From Desulfosporosinus metallidurans (GTDB lineage: Bacteria > Bacillota > Desulfitobacteriia > Desulfitobacteriales > Desulfitobacteriaceae), in assembly GCF_001936615.1 (NCBI RefSeq), contig NZ_MLBF01000007.1:62001-126000 (forward strand): a stretch of DNA of 64,000 nt, in the 5' to 3' direction. This document shows, piece by piece, positions 1 through 7,943 of this stretch (its first letter is position 1; each line of letters starts with the position of its first letter). The notes under the pieces are model-generated. The model did no database searches. It was given only the letters and a program-made list of their open reading frames with translations, and had not been told where the DNA came from. Both the position numbers and the translations under genes were made by a program.

Positions 1-330
1 TATATTGTTGGGTATCATAAACGGGGCCGGATCGTCAGTGATACTTTGTTGCAAACGTATACGGACGTCCAGGCTTACGCTAAGTTGAAGGATAACCTGT
101 CTTACCTAGAGGTACCGACTGTCCAAGAGGATGATAACAAAGAGGCGCACACAAGGTATATCCTGTGCTACAACCCGGTAAAAGTAGTTCATGACAAGGC
201 GTTTCGAATGGCTGCCATGGATGAAGCTGAAAATGCACTTTCGGAACTACAACAACGATCAACCAAGCCTAAGCGGGGAAGGAAACCGGATCCTAAAAGC
301 ACCATGGTTAAGGTACTCTTAATTTCATAA
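1..330 (+). pseudogene. C-terminal fragment of an IS1634/IS4-like transposase
   Basis: Frame 1 is open from the left window edge and stops at 330, so the 5' part lies outside the window. The readable peptide has YIVGYHKRGRIV, then LSYLEV and RYILCYNPVKVVHDKAFR. The last resembles the region of IS1634-type DDE transposases where a Y(I/V)(L/V)CYNP motif is followed by a charged Asp/Arg helix. These transposases are around 500-600 residues, and this one stops soon after the motif with unrelated sequence behind it, so it is probably a 3'-truncated remnant. Other decayed insertion sequences follow directly. The IS family assignment comes from motif memory and is moderate. Confidence 0.45.
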
Positions 331-481
331 TTATGCAGGTCTTAGTATGAATCCGCGAGCTTGACAACGAGCCTCCGCGGGCGTGATGTTCGACGGCTGG
401 CCGGCAGCGGCTTCGCTTTATGCCGTCTGGCAAATAAGCCTATCACGTCCACCCTCATTGTAAAGCTCGCTGGGATCGCTC

Positions 482-636
482 TCATAGTTTTACTGATTTA
501 AACTTCATCGTGCCCTTTAAGGCCGCCTTATAGCACTCCTCCGGGGTTAGATAGTGAATGCACGAATGGATTCGATTCCGATTATAGTGCTTCATGGAAT
601 TCCGAGACGATCCTATACGCTTCTTCGTACACCCGC
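482..636 (-). pseudogene. IS3-family transposase (OrfB) C-terminal remnant, frameshifted
   Basis: The minus strand ends with HYNRNRIHSCIHYLTPEECY and a short basic tail before a TGA at 482-484. This is the typical end of the IS3/IS150 integrase-core protein (YNxxRxHxxxxYxxPxxY). Just upstream, another frame reads VYEEAYRIVSEF, which should join to MKHYNRNRIH, so one frameshift separates the two parts near 595. Upstream of about 636 the sequence becomes the tungstate-binding gene on the other strand, so the element is truncated. It is not functional. Confidence 0.6.
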
Positions 637-1220
637 CTCAGAAAAAAAGCTGGTTGATAATAAAACAGGAATAAACTATCAACTTGTGATGCATAACGAC
701 TTCATACTCGTTGGACCAGCGACGGATCCAGCTAAGGTAAAAGCGACAAAAACAACCACAGATGCCTTAAAGGCGATATATGCTAGTCCTTCTCTCTGTC
801 TCCCGCGGGGATGATTCTGGCACGGATAAGATGGAGAAAGCCTTATGGGCGAAGGCCAATATCAAACCGGCAGGGAGTAAGTATCAGGAAAGTGGACAGG
901 GCATGGGACAAACTCTCACCATGGCCTCTGAGAAAGAGGGTTATACCCTCACTGACCGCGCAACTTATCTCTCCACGAAGAAAAACCTAAAATTAGATAT
1001 TCTCCTCCAAGGAGAAGCTTCACTTCTAAACATTTATCATGTCATGCAAGTTAACCCCGATAAATTCCCCAAAGTTAATGCCGATGGGGCCAAAGCTTTT
1101 GTTGATTTTATGACGAATGCGGATACCCAAAAACAAATTGCAGCCTTCGGTAAAGACAAGTTTGGGGAAGCCCTCTTCTTCCCAGATGCTGGCAAAAAAA
1201 TAGAGGATCTCGTTAAATAA
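636..1220 (+). pseudogene. tupA: Tungstate-binding protein TupA, 5'-truncated and frameshifted
   Basis: Two adjoining frames together give the C-terminal two thirds of a TupA-type periplasmic-binding protein. The first frame reads VDNKTGINYQLVMHNDFILV and continues to about 785. The second resumes with VSRGDDSGT, the TupA anion-binding signature, followed by GQGMGQTL, the YTLTDRATYLS segment and a normal C-terminus at 1220. A one-base shift near 780-790 separates them. The signal peptide and first lobe are missing, replaced by the IS3 remnant. The intact permease gene tupB lies 39 bp downstream. The product cannot be a working tungstate receptor. Confidence 0.75.
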
Positions 1221-1259
1221 TTCCACTTAACTGCTCGCAAAGGAAGGGGATCTAGCCCC

Positions 1260-1961
1260 ATGGAAATGATCTGGCAAGGGATTATAGCTGCCATTCACCT
1301 CCTTCTAACCGGGGATCCCGAGGTAATCGATATTACGCTCCTTACCCTTAAAATTTCCATTACAGGAACGTTAATTAGTCTCCTTATCGGGATTCCGTTC
1401 GGCACGCCCTTGGCTCTCAAACCCTTTCCCGGGCGTCGATTCGTTTTAAGCGTTGTAAATACCGGGATGGGGTTACCCCCAGTGGTAGTCGGACTTTGGG
1501 TTTCGATTTTCCTTTGGCGTTCCGGCCCTTTTGGCTTTTTAAACATCATGTATACCCCGACGGCTATTATCATTGCCCAAGCAATTATTGCCTCTCCCAT
1601 TATCGCTGCCTTAACCTGTGCCGCTCTTCAACAAACCGACCCCAAACTAAGGCTTCAGATCCGGGCCTTGGGTGCCAATCGCCTTCAATATACTTGGCTG
1701 TTGCTTAAAGAGGTGCGCTTTTCCCTCCTTGCGGCCATCATTGCCGGTTTCGGAGCTATCGTTTCTGAAATTGGGGCATCTATGGCGGTCGGAGGAAACA
1801 TTAAAGGACAGACGCGAGTTCTAACGACTGCAACTGTCCTCGAAGTTTCCAAAGGCAACTTCGACATCGTTATTGCCTTAAGTATCATTTTATGTTTACT
1901 TGCCTATAGGGCAACATTAGGCTTAACCCTACTCCAACAGAAACAGCAAGGAGGGCCATAG
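1260..1961 (+). CDS. tupB: Tungstate ABC transporter permease TupB
   Basis: A 233-residue membrane protein with about five to six hydrophobic segments and an ABC permease (BPD_transp_1) signature: the EAA-like loop is around residues 138-165 (RALGANRLQYTWLLLKEVR), followed by SEIGASMAVGGNIKGQTRVL, typical of TupB/WtpB/ModB-like permeases. Length is normal for TupB. The start is the ATG at 1260 behind an AAGGAAGGGG site. It is the only intact gene of the tup operon: the receptor gene upstream is broken, and the expected tupC ATPase gene downstream is replaced by an IS66 fragment beginning eight bases after the stop. It is probably an orphan with no transport function unless partners are encoded elsewhere. 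Confidence 0.85.
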   Translation: MEMIWQGIIAAIHLLLTGDPEVIDITLLTLKISITGTLISLLIGIPFGTPLALKPFPGRRFVLSVVNTGMGLPPVVVGLWVSIFLWRSGPFGFLNIMYTPTAIIIAQAIIASPIIAALTCAALQQTDPKLRLQIRALGANRLQYTWLLLKEVRFSLLAAIIAGFGAIVSEIGASMAVGGNIKGQTRVLTTATVLEVSKGNFDIVIALSIILCLLAYRATLGLTLLQQKQQGGP

Positions 1962-1968
1962 CGAAAGA

Positions 1969-2292
1969 ATGCGTGAAAAGCTGCTTACGTATGATATCGT
2001 CATGAGTGACGAGACGACCATCCAGTGTAATAAGGAGGAAGGCCGGAAGGCATCGAGCAACTCGTACTTCTGGCTACATCGGAACGGGCCGTGTGAGGGC
2101 GCACCGGTCATTCTGTTCCAGTATACCCGTACCCGGGCAGGCGAAAATGCCAGAAAATTTCTGGACGGTTTTTCCGGCTACCTGATCACGGATTATGCCG
2201 ATAAATTAAATATTCCGATGTTTTCACAACCTCCTATATCAGTAGACCCCATTTATATTGGTATTCTACAATTCTTGGTAATTACCTCTTAG
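1969..2292 (+). pseudogene. IS66-family transposase (TnpC) internal fragment
   Basis: The first ~75 codons contain the IS66 catalytic-core motif SDETTIQ (family form ADETPVQV), then GRKASSNSYFWLHRNGP and ENARKFLDGFSGYLITD, matching the usual order in TnpC. After about position 2205 the reading frame continues with unrelated residues to the stop at 2292. Full TnpC is about 500 residues, so both ends are missing. The fragment abuts the tupB stop, where tupC would be expected, which suggests an insertion followed by deletion. Confidence 0.7.
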
Positions 2293-2344
2293 AATCAATA
2301 GGAAAGTACAACTGTATTGCATCTCGGGACGATCTTTTTAAATA

Positions 2345-2620
2345 GTATTTTTTATGCTTTTAAAGCCAAACTATATTAGAATCTAATATATATAAGGGAG
2401 GTGATTGCCCATGACAACAAATAACCAAATACCCAATAGATTAGCTAACGAGAAATCTCTCTACCTGCTCCAACACGCTCATAATCCAGTCAATTGGTAT
2501 CCTTGGGGCGAAGAGGCTTTTCAGATAGCGAAAACAGAGAATAAACCTGTTTTTTTATCTATTGGGTATAGCTGAATTTGGTGTTAATTACGTACGTGTC
2601 ATTGGTGGCAATCCAGTTAC
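2345..2620 (+). repeat. Diverged duplicate segment, copy A (partner at 6225-6505)
   Basis: The leader AAAGCCAAACTATATTA, the ribosome binding site, the 54-codon frame and a short downstream tag (CATTGGTGGCAATCC) all recur in the same order at about 6245-6496. By eye the copies are roughly 85 percent identical. The duplicate includes promoter-proximal non-coding DNA, so it arose by copying a whole gene start, not only a coding exon. Confidence 0.65.
2411..2575 (+). pseudogene. 54-codon N-terminal copy of a DUF255/YyaL thioredoxin-domain gene (copy 1)
   Basis: Behind a strong GGGAGGTGATT site, an ATG opens a 54-residue frame reading [19 protein letters not shown], then [10 protein letters not shown], and ends FLSIGYS at a TGA. 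It matches residues 1-49 of the intact YyaL-like protein encoded at 10894 but stops just before the thioredoxin-like CHWCH motif. Scrambled remains of that motif (TGTCATTGGTGGCA) lie about 24 bases after the stop. A second copy at 6297 has the same length but a TAG stop. The simplest reading is a decayed duplicate. Differences between the copies are mostly synonymous, so a retained short peptide is not excluded. Confidence 0.6.
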
Positions 2621-2634
2621 TAAAACCAAATTTG

Positions 2635-2679
2635 AAGAAACGAACGGGTCCAGCATTTCTACGCTGAACCCGTTTCTTG
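2635..2679 (-). terminator. Hairpin downstream of the UroD-family gene
   Basis: AAGAAACG/CGGGT/AGC on one arm pairs with GCT/ACCCG/TTTCTT on the other, giving a long, slightly bulged stem with a short loop. It lies about 60 bases past the stop of the minus-strand methyltransferase gene and is followed by TTCTTCAAATTT on that strand. It is the likely end of the MFS-corrinoid-UroD transcript. Confidence 0.55.
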
Positions 2680-2737
2680 TTCTTTGGGACTACCGCTTCT
2701 CTACCAAGCACCATCACTTCGAGAAATCCTCTGTGAT

Positions 2738-3715
2738 TTAGAACATTTCTTTGCTCATTCTGTCAATTGCTTCATTTGTACTATCGTAGACGCCTGGGAA
2801 TGAACTCCAATTCCCTCCCTGGGTTAAACAAGGGATAAAGAATAACTTTCCACAATTTCTGCAGGCCCGCTCGACTTCTTTAGCTACTATTTCAGGTGTC
2901 CAAGCAGGAAAATCAACGACACCGCTATCGATATCTCCCATGAAGCTGATTTGGCTACCGTAATTCTTGATAAGTTCAGGCGTGTTGTTCGTTGTCATGA
3001 CTCCTTGCCAGATGTCTACTCCCATTTCAATCATATAGGGAACTAGGTTAGCTGCATAGGAATCACTGTGGTGCACGATCAGTTCGACCCCATTTTCTTT
3101 ATAGAAGCTATATATTTTCTTATAAGCTGGGAGAAAGAACTCTTCGAACATCGCGGGAGAAATGAAGGAGGATTTTTGACTACCCCAATCGTCATGATGA
3201 AAAATGCAATTAGGATGGATATGATCGATCAATACTTTTGCATAGGCTAACTCATGTTCAGTAAGGTAATCAATAAGCTCATGCATAGCTTCCGGCTCCT
3301 CATATAAAGCCATTAATGCATCTTCCATGCTCATAAGATGATGGGTCATTTCAAATACACCGGGTGCAACGAACACTGTTACAAATTCCTCGTTACGATC
3401 AACAGCACTCGCATGTGCTGCAGCCGCAGCCCAAGCTTCGTCCGTAGTTGGAATAACAGGCGCCTTAACGTACTTTTTCCATTCTGTGATATCCTTCAAT
3501 ACTTTGTGTTCATTATCATGCACAGGGAAACCGCCAAGTTGACCTTCCGGCCATTTGAAGGTTATGCCCCACTCGTTTTTTATCGTCTGACCAGGTTGGG
3601 GAAACGTTCCACCGGGAGCCTCCATTATAAAATGCATAAACTCATATTGATTCACAAAACGGTCGGGATTTCCGCCTTTAATCGTCTCCAATAAATTATG
3701 TTTCTTTGATAACAT
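2738..3715 (-). CDS. UroD-family corrinoid methyltransferase
   Basis: A 325-residue soluble protein of the uroporphyrinogen decarboxylase superfamily, which includes cobamide methyltransferases such as MtaA/MtbA and O-demethylase components. It is not a heme enzyme here, because a corrinoid protein gene lies 25 bp upstream in the same operon. Visible features are HHDDWGSQ (about residue 173), LIVHHSDSYAANLVPYM (about 213) and a late FFIPCLTQGG Cys. The HHSDS motif sits where MtaA-type enzymes usually carry a zinc-binding His-x-Cys, so the metal site may differ. Start: ATG behind TAAGGAGGAGA. Substrate unknown. It could be the substrate-specific methyltransferase I or the corrinoid-to-acceptor methyltransferase II. 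Confidence 0.8.
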   Translation of the reverse strand: MLSKKHNLLETIKGGNPDRFVNQYEFMHFIMEAPGGTFPQPGQTIKNEWGITFKWPEGQLGGFPVHDNEHKVLKDITEWKKYVKAPVIPTTDEAWAAAAAHASAVDRNEEFVTVFVAPGVFEMTHHLMSMEDALMALYEEPEAMHELIDYLTEHELAYAKVLIDHIHPNCIFHHDDWGSQKSSFISPAMFEEFFLPAYKKIYSFYKENGVELIVHHSDSYAANLVPYMIEMGVDIWQGVMTTNNTPELIKNYGSQISFMGDIDSGVVDFPAWTPEIVAKEVERACRNCGKLFFIPCLTQGGNWSSFPGVYDSTNEAIDRMSKEMF

Positions 3716-3740
3716 AAATCTCTCCTCCTTAATCGGTAGC

Positions 3741-4382
3741 TTATTTTAAATTTTTTGCTAATTCTACCGCTTTCACAGCCGCACTACCTGCATCGGGAGC
3801 AAAGCCATCTGCACCGATTGAAGCTGCGAACTCTGCTGATACAGGCGCACCACCGACGATAACCTTGAAGCCTGTCAGTCCGCTGGATTTAAGTGTTTGA
3901 ACGGTTTCCTGCATTTTCGTCATTGTTGTTGTTAGAAGTCCTGAACATGCCACTATACTTACGTTCTTATTTTCTTTGATTGCCTCAACAAATTTGGTTG
4001 CTGATACATCTACGCCAAGGTCAACCATGTCAAATCCGGCACTACCGATCATCATTGAAACGAGGTTTTTGCCAATGTCATGAAGATCTCCTTCAACAGT
4101 ACCGATAATGCAAGTACCTAAAGATGATGTGCTTTGACCCGCGAATAGCGGCTTTAGCACATCGACACCCTTGGACATGGCTTTAGCTGCCATCAACATT
4201 TCAGGCACGAAAATTTCTCCTGCGGAAAATTTGTCACCGACAACACGCATAGTGTCAACCATTGCTTCGAGAATATCTTTCGCTGCATTTCCTTCAGTTA
4301 ATGCTTCCTGTACTAAACCTGGAACGAGTTTAGCTTTTCCTACCTCTAGCAAAGCTTTTACTTCTTCAATCTTAGACATCAT
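3741..4382 (-). CDS. Corrinoid (B12)-binding methyl carrier protein
   Basis: A 213-residue two-domain cobalamin carrier of the MtaC/MtbC/MttC type. The N-terminal helical cap (residues 1-90) includes FSAGEIFVPEMLMAA. The Rossmann-like B12 domain has the base-off signature EGDLHDIGKNLV (about residue 98), in which the His replaces the lower cobalt ligand, followed by SGLLTTTM and the VIVGGAPVS nucleotide-tail loop. Length is typical. It would shuttle a methyl group between the UroD-family methyltransferase encoded next to it and a second methyltransferase. Start: ATG after GGAGGAACATA, with a second ATG immediately after. Confidence 0.9.
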   Translation of the reverse strand: MMSKIEEVKALLEVGKAKLVPGLVQEALTEGNAAKDILEAMVDTMRVVGDKFSAGEIFVPEMLMAAKAMSKGVDVLKPLFAGQSTSSLGTCIIGTVEGDLHDIGKNLVSMMIGSAGFDMVDLGVDVSATKFVEAIKENKNVSIVACSGLLTTTMTKMQETVQTLKSSGLTGFKVIVGGAPVSAEFAASIGADGFAPDAGSAAVKAVELAKNLK

Positions 4383-4534
4383 TATGTTCCTCCTTGGATT
4401 ATTACATTTTACTAGTAGCTAGATTCTTGACAGTATCTTACGAGGTAATAACGATATTAAATTAGAGTAGAGAATGCATAAATAGATTAGCGAAGGTCGC
4501 ACAACCTAAGAGCTTGTGTATAAACTTGACAATT

Positions 4535-5740
4535 TTATTGCGCATGTGTTTGAATGGGAGGTTCGACAGGCGCTGCTTGCTTTTTGATTGCAAATACTAT
4601 TAAGAAGAATACTAAGATAGCTGAATATCCTCCTATCCCGAAATAGTATTGAAATCTCAAAGTAGTGATATGCAGAGGTTCCATAATGGCGGCATAAAAG
4701 TATCCGGAAAGGAATCCACCCAAATTCATTCCTGACACAATTATGGACATAGCCATCGGAGTCTGGCTGGGATGCATTGAAGCGCCAGCAAGCATATAAA
4801 TCGATGACATACTAAGGGTCAAGCCAACACCCATACACGCTTCACCAATTATAAACAATGTTACACTTTGACTGAAAGAAAAAATTATTTGAGAAACAAT
4901 AAAAAAGACAAGTCCTATATTAAGAGTCTGCCTTCCTAAGTTTTGAAACACTTTACCAAACACTGCTCCGGCCGCCATTCCTCCTACAGTCATGAACATT
5001 AGAACTACACCGGCAACTGCAGCATTGGCCTTGATGGTCAAAAGTACAGAAGACATATTTGTTAGTGATGGATAGTCTAAAATCGTAATTATTCCAAATA
5101 TTATACTCCAGCCTATTACCGAAGCGGGCATTTTTAATTTTACTTGCTCAGCACCAACTGACCCTGCAGACATTTCTGCCTTCTGAGGCTCCGGCAGGTA
5201 AATCAAAACAATAATAAATGTGATTATACCAAGAACATGGGCTAGGAAGCTGTAATTCCAGCTTACTGAGGCAAGAAGACCGCCCAGCAATTGGAGCACA
5301 ATTCCTCCGATATTCATTACAACGCTATTTATTCCCATGACACTTGCCTGCTTATCAGCCGGCACGAGATTGAAAATCAAAGCACTGTTCAGGGGCATAA
5401 TAAGCCCTAGTCCTAATCCGAAAAGACCTCTGGCAAACAATATTTGGGTGAAATCATGCAAAAAATATGGTATTGCCCCAGCAATGCTGAACACCAATGT
5501 TGCAAAAAGCACCAATGTCCTGTATTTCACAGATTTTCCTGCAACACTGCCACCAATAATCGATACTGGTATGGATATAAGAGCAGGAATCGTGGATACC
5601 AGCAACAGAGTACTGAAACTTACAGTCGGGAATGCTCCTCCTATAGTTGCTATGGCAGGTGTAATGGTTCCGATGCCCATAGCAAGAAAACCAAAAGAGA
5701 ATATGGCCAATAATACTAACGACTGCCTTTTCTCATTCAT
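4535..5740 (-). CDS. MFS transporter, first gene of the corrinoid methyltransferase operon
   Basis: A 401-residue major facilitator superfamily protein with about twelve hydrophobic segments, a central loop near residues 188-205, and an MFS-like segment after helix 2 (GGSVAGKSVKYRT). Start: ATG behind GGAAAGGAAGATATT. It precedes the corrinoid protein and UroD-family genes in the same direction (gap 152 bp), so the likely cargo is the methylated substrate or its demethylated product. This is inferred from context only. No substrate signature was recognised. Confidence 0.75.
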   Translation of the reverse strand: MNEKRQSLVLLAIFSFGFLAMGIGTITPAIATIGGAFPTVSFSTLLLVSTIPALISIPVSIIGGSVAGKSVKYRTLVLFATLVFSIAGAIPYFLHDFTQILFARGLFGLGLGLIMPLNSALIFNLVPADKQASVMGINSVVMNIGGIVLQLLGGLLASVSWNYSFLAHVLGIITFIIVLIYLPEPQKAEMSAGSVGAEQVKLKMPASVIGWSIIFGIITILDYPSLTNMSSVLLTIKANAAVAGVVLMFMTVGGMAAGAVFGKVFQNLGRQTLNIGLVFFIVSQIIFSFSQSVTLFIIGEACMGVGLTLSMSSIYMLAGASMHPSQTPMAMSIIVSGMNLGGFLSGYFYAAIMEPLHITTLRFQYYFGIGGYSAILVFFLIVFAIKKQAAPVEPPIQTHAQ

Positions 5741-5826
5741 AATATCTTCCTTTCCATAAAATAGTTATAGTATCCATAGGTCCTTGATCCCATTGTGAAT
5801 GGTCAGCATTTTTGCTTTTTAGCATC

Positions 5827-5874
5827 TTATAATACGGCAACTTCACTTAGGCCAACCAAATACTTCTTGCTCAT
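5827..5874 (-). pseudogene. 15-codon ORF, possible IS630 transposase start remnant
   Basis: ATG behind an AAAAGGGGGGAATCG site encodes MSKKYLVGLSEVAVL and stops. MxKKYxVxLxxEE is the usual start of IS630-type transposases. The match is short and could be chance. An alternative is a leader peptide or start remnant of a lost regulator upstream of the MFS gene. Confidence 0.25.
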
Positions 5875-5918
5875 CGATTCCCCCCTTTTTTGGTAAATAA
5901 AATCCACCTGAAAATTTG

Positions 5919-5940
5919 TATATACATACTGATGTATATA
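5919..5940. promoter_or_regulatory. Perfect 9-bp dyad, probable operator
   Basis: TATATACAT-ACTG-ATGTATATA is a perfect inverted repeat with a four-base spacer, in AT-rich DNA about 180 bp upstream of the MFS gene start on the same transcript side. Its shape suits a TetR-like repressor, but no regulator gene is adjacent. The TetR gene at 9668-10252 has an ATGTAC/GTACAT operator of related composition. Confidence 0.4.
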
Positions 5941-6296
5941 TATCTGTATATTCATAATAATATGAATTAGAATTTTGTCAAGCACATATTTCACTTGATG
6001 TAATAAAATCGAGATCATTTTTGTTTTTTATACCCGTTTGCAACCCCATGCCAACGGGTATCAGCCTGTGATGTGCATGGATCGTCATGGCACGATCGCT
6101 ATTAACATCAAAGCCCAAGGGCATTTAACCCCTGGGTTGTTATGACAAATATTTATATCCTTGCCATACTTGTGTAGAGGAGAAACCTTCACAATATGGA
6201 ATTATATTAATTATTCCACTTCGTCTTCGCAATTTTTTATATATTTAAAGCCAAACTATATTAAAATCCAATTACATATAAGGAGGTGATTGCCCA
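5941..6296. other. Non-coding stretch with hairpins before the second DUF255 copy
   Basis: No convincing gene. It holds TACCCGTT...AACGGGTA (6031-6060), a CCCAAGGG...CCCTGGG hairpin near 6113-6136, and the copied leader AAAGCCAAACTATATTA before the second 54-codon ORF. Confidence 0.5.
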
Positions 6297-6505
6297 ATGA
6301 CAACAAATAACACAATACCCAATAGATTAGCTAACGAAAAGTCCCCCTACTTGCTCCAACATGCCTATAATCCAGTGAATTGGTACCCTTGGAGCGAAGA
6401 GGTTTTTCAAATAGCGAAAACAGAGAATAAACCTGTTTTCTTATCTATCGGGTATTCCTAGTTGGTTATAGAAATCTACTTGTCATTGGTGGCAATCCCG
6501 TTTCT
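6225..6505 (+). repeat. Diverged duplicate segment, copy B (partner at 2345-2620)
   Basis: It carries the same leader, ribosome binding site, 54-codon frame and CATTGGTGGCAATCC tag as copy A. The MFS-corrinoid-UroD operon lies between the two copies, so recombination between them could excise or duplicate that operon. Confidence 0.6.
6297..6461 (+). pseudogene. 54-codon N-terminal copy of a DUF255/YyaL gene (copy 2)
   Basis: ATG behind AAGGAGGTGATTGCCCA opens a 54-residue frame containing [19 protein letters not shown] and [10 protein letters not shown], ending FLSIGYS at a TAG. It has exactly the length of copy 1 (2411-2575) but a different stop codon. The five amino-acid differences from copy 1 are outnumbered by about a dozen silent ones. 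The catalytic CxxC-bearing part and the large C-terminal domain are missing. Remains of the CHW coding motif lie about 22 bases past the stop. Confidence 0.6.
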
Positions 6506-6871
6506 GTAACCATTAAAACCTAAGGATCCATAGTGTTCATTGCTTAATATGTTCGTTGTTAATGTGTTTGCTTCAACAATAGCATATCAAGCAGACTATT
6601 AACATCCATCAGTGTTAAGCCCTCCTTGTTTCTTCGTTGATAACAAAGTTGTAAATATTATTATAATAAATTGGCATTATCATTTTATTAATTAGAACCC
6701 TATAACAAAAGTTCCCTCTGAACATTGTTTTAGGGAACCTAAAAACACTATTAAATTATCCATAACCTTGAATCTCCTTGATATCATGCTACCTCTGCTC
6801 TACCAACACGACTTTTTCAACGTATGTTTGGGGTAAACTTGATACTGAAGCGCGAAGTTATTGTTTTGCGT
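6462..6871. other. AT-rich intergenic region
   Basis: No open frame with a ribosome binding site was seen on either strand. It may hold decayed remains of the missing part of the DUF255 copy, but the sequence is not recognisable beyond about 6500. Confidence 0.4.
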
Positions 6872-6914
6872 AAAGATAAGACCCCCTTAAAACGAGGGAG
6901 TCGTGCTATCTTTT
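6872..6914 (-). terminator. Hairpin after the dikinase operon
   Basis: AAAGATA + GACCCCCT pairs with AGGGAGTC + TATCTTT around a short AT-rich loop. It lies about 90 bases after the stop of the ATP-binding dikinase gene and is a likely terminator of the tetR-dikinase transcript. Confidence 0.55.
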
Positions 6915-7000
6915 GAATTTATACTTTTACGCAGTACAGAGCATAAACAGCGTGCAGACAAAGGGTATCAAAAATGCATGAAGCTTTACGCTCAGAATCA

Positions 7001-7906
7001 CTAGTCCTTAAGTGTAGTAATGGGCCTGCTTTGAAGCAGGTAAAACTCCCCTAAGCCATAGCTCCACTCAATATCTTGAGGTACTCCATTGAAATGCTCT
7101 TCTATCCGGAGACATAGACAGGCCAACTCCCGAACCTGTTGGGAGGTTAAACACCCTCGGACAGGGCGTTGTGTACGAATGAAGGGCGAAGGCGATTGTC
7201 TATTCTTCGGAGCAGGAGTGAATTTAAGAACTGCTCCATCAGGGCGTCTGACAAGCCATTGATCAGGAATGATTTCTCCTTGAACCAAAGCCTCCCCAAC
7301 ACCATGTGCAGCATTAATGATCAGCTCACTTGAGTCATTTGAAAGAGGGTTAACTGTAAAGACCACTCCCGAGACCTCATGCGGTGCCATTTCCTGAATG
7401 ACCACAGCAAGAGCGACTTCACTATCTCCAAATCCTTGTAATGAACGATACTGCACTGCTCGGGGCGCCCAAAGTGAAGCCCAACATTTTTTTATGGCAT
7501 CGAGAACTGCACTTTCCTCTTGGATATTAAGATAAGTTTCTTGTTGACCTGCAAAACTTGCACTGGGTAAATCTTCAGCCGTAGCCGAGGAACGAACAGC
7601 AACTTTAGGGCTTCCCATCCTTCTATAAGCTTTAAGGACTTCTATCGTTACTTCATCAGGCAAATATACATTTTCTATTTCCATCTGAATCTTAGAAGTT
7701 ACATCTTCTAAAGTTGGTAAGTCATAGACGTTAATTTTCGGTAAATGGACATTCGTTATGCAACGACGATACCCTTCAACGGTTAAAACAAAGCCCTGGG
7801 GTACTTTCATTCCTGCTAACACTAATTCACCTAGATTAGCCCCTTTTCCGCCAGCTGACGATAGATCTTCTCTTGTTAATTCTTGAAGTAACCGTACATA
7901 TTTCAT
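7001..7906 (-). CDS. PEP synthase/PPDK-type ATP-binding (ATP-grasp) subunit
   Basis: A 301-residue protein that consists only of the N-terminal nucleotide-binding domain of the PEP synthase/pyruvate phosphate dikinase superfamily. GGKGANLGEL (about residue 19) is the family start motif, VAVRSSATAEDLPSASFAGQ (about 102) is the ATP-binding Arg loop, and EWSYGLGEFYLLQSRPITT is near the end. It lacks the phosphohistidine and PEP-binding domains. The phosphohistidine domain is encoded by the gene 37 bp upstream in the same operon. The pair would transfer a phosphate of ATP through a histidine to an unknown acceptor. Candidates are split rifampin-phosphotransferase-like or phenylphosphate-synthase beta-like proteins. 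Start: ATG with upstream GGAG. Confidence 0.8.
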   Translation of the reverse strand: MKYVRLLQELTREDLSSAGGKGANLGELVLAGMKVPQGFVLTVEGYRRCITNVHLPKINVYDLPTLEDVTSKIQMEIENVYLPDEVTIEVLKAYRRMGSPKVAVRSSATAEDLPSASFAGQQETYLNIQEESAVLDAIKKCWASLWAPRAVQYRSLQGFGDSEVALAVVIQEMAPHEVSGVVFTVNPLSNDSSELIINAAHGVGEALVQGEIIPDQWLVRRPDGAVLKFTPAPKNRQSPSPFIRTQRPVRGCLTSQQVRELACLCLRIEEHFNGVPQDIEWSYGLGEFYLLQSRPITTLKD

Positions 7907-7943
7907 TTCATTATGCTCCGTTTAGCTATTCCTTTAGCTATTC

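Noticed and set aside
2573..2590. In-frame TGA in the first DUF255 copy as a selenocysteine codon (TGA near TGG TGT)
   Set aside because: A TAA follows four codons later, the second copy has TAG at the same position, and no SECIS-like hairpin was seen.
2738..3715. Heme biosynthesis HemE (uroporphyrinogen decarboxylase)
   Set aside because: Substrate-binding Arg/Asp motifs of HemE are not seen and the operon partner is a corrinoid protein.
3741..4382. Methionine synthase B12 domain
   Set aside because: The protein is only 213 residues with cap and B12 domains, and is paired with a UroD-family gene, so a methyl carrier protein is the better fit.
6039..6058. Sigma-54-like sequence TTGGCATGGGGTTGCAA before the methyltransferase operon
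   Set aside because: The distance between the GG and GC elements is one base too short for a -24/-12 promoter, and it lies within a TACCCGTT/AACGGGTA inverted repeat.
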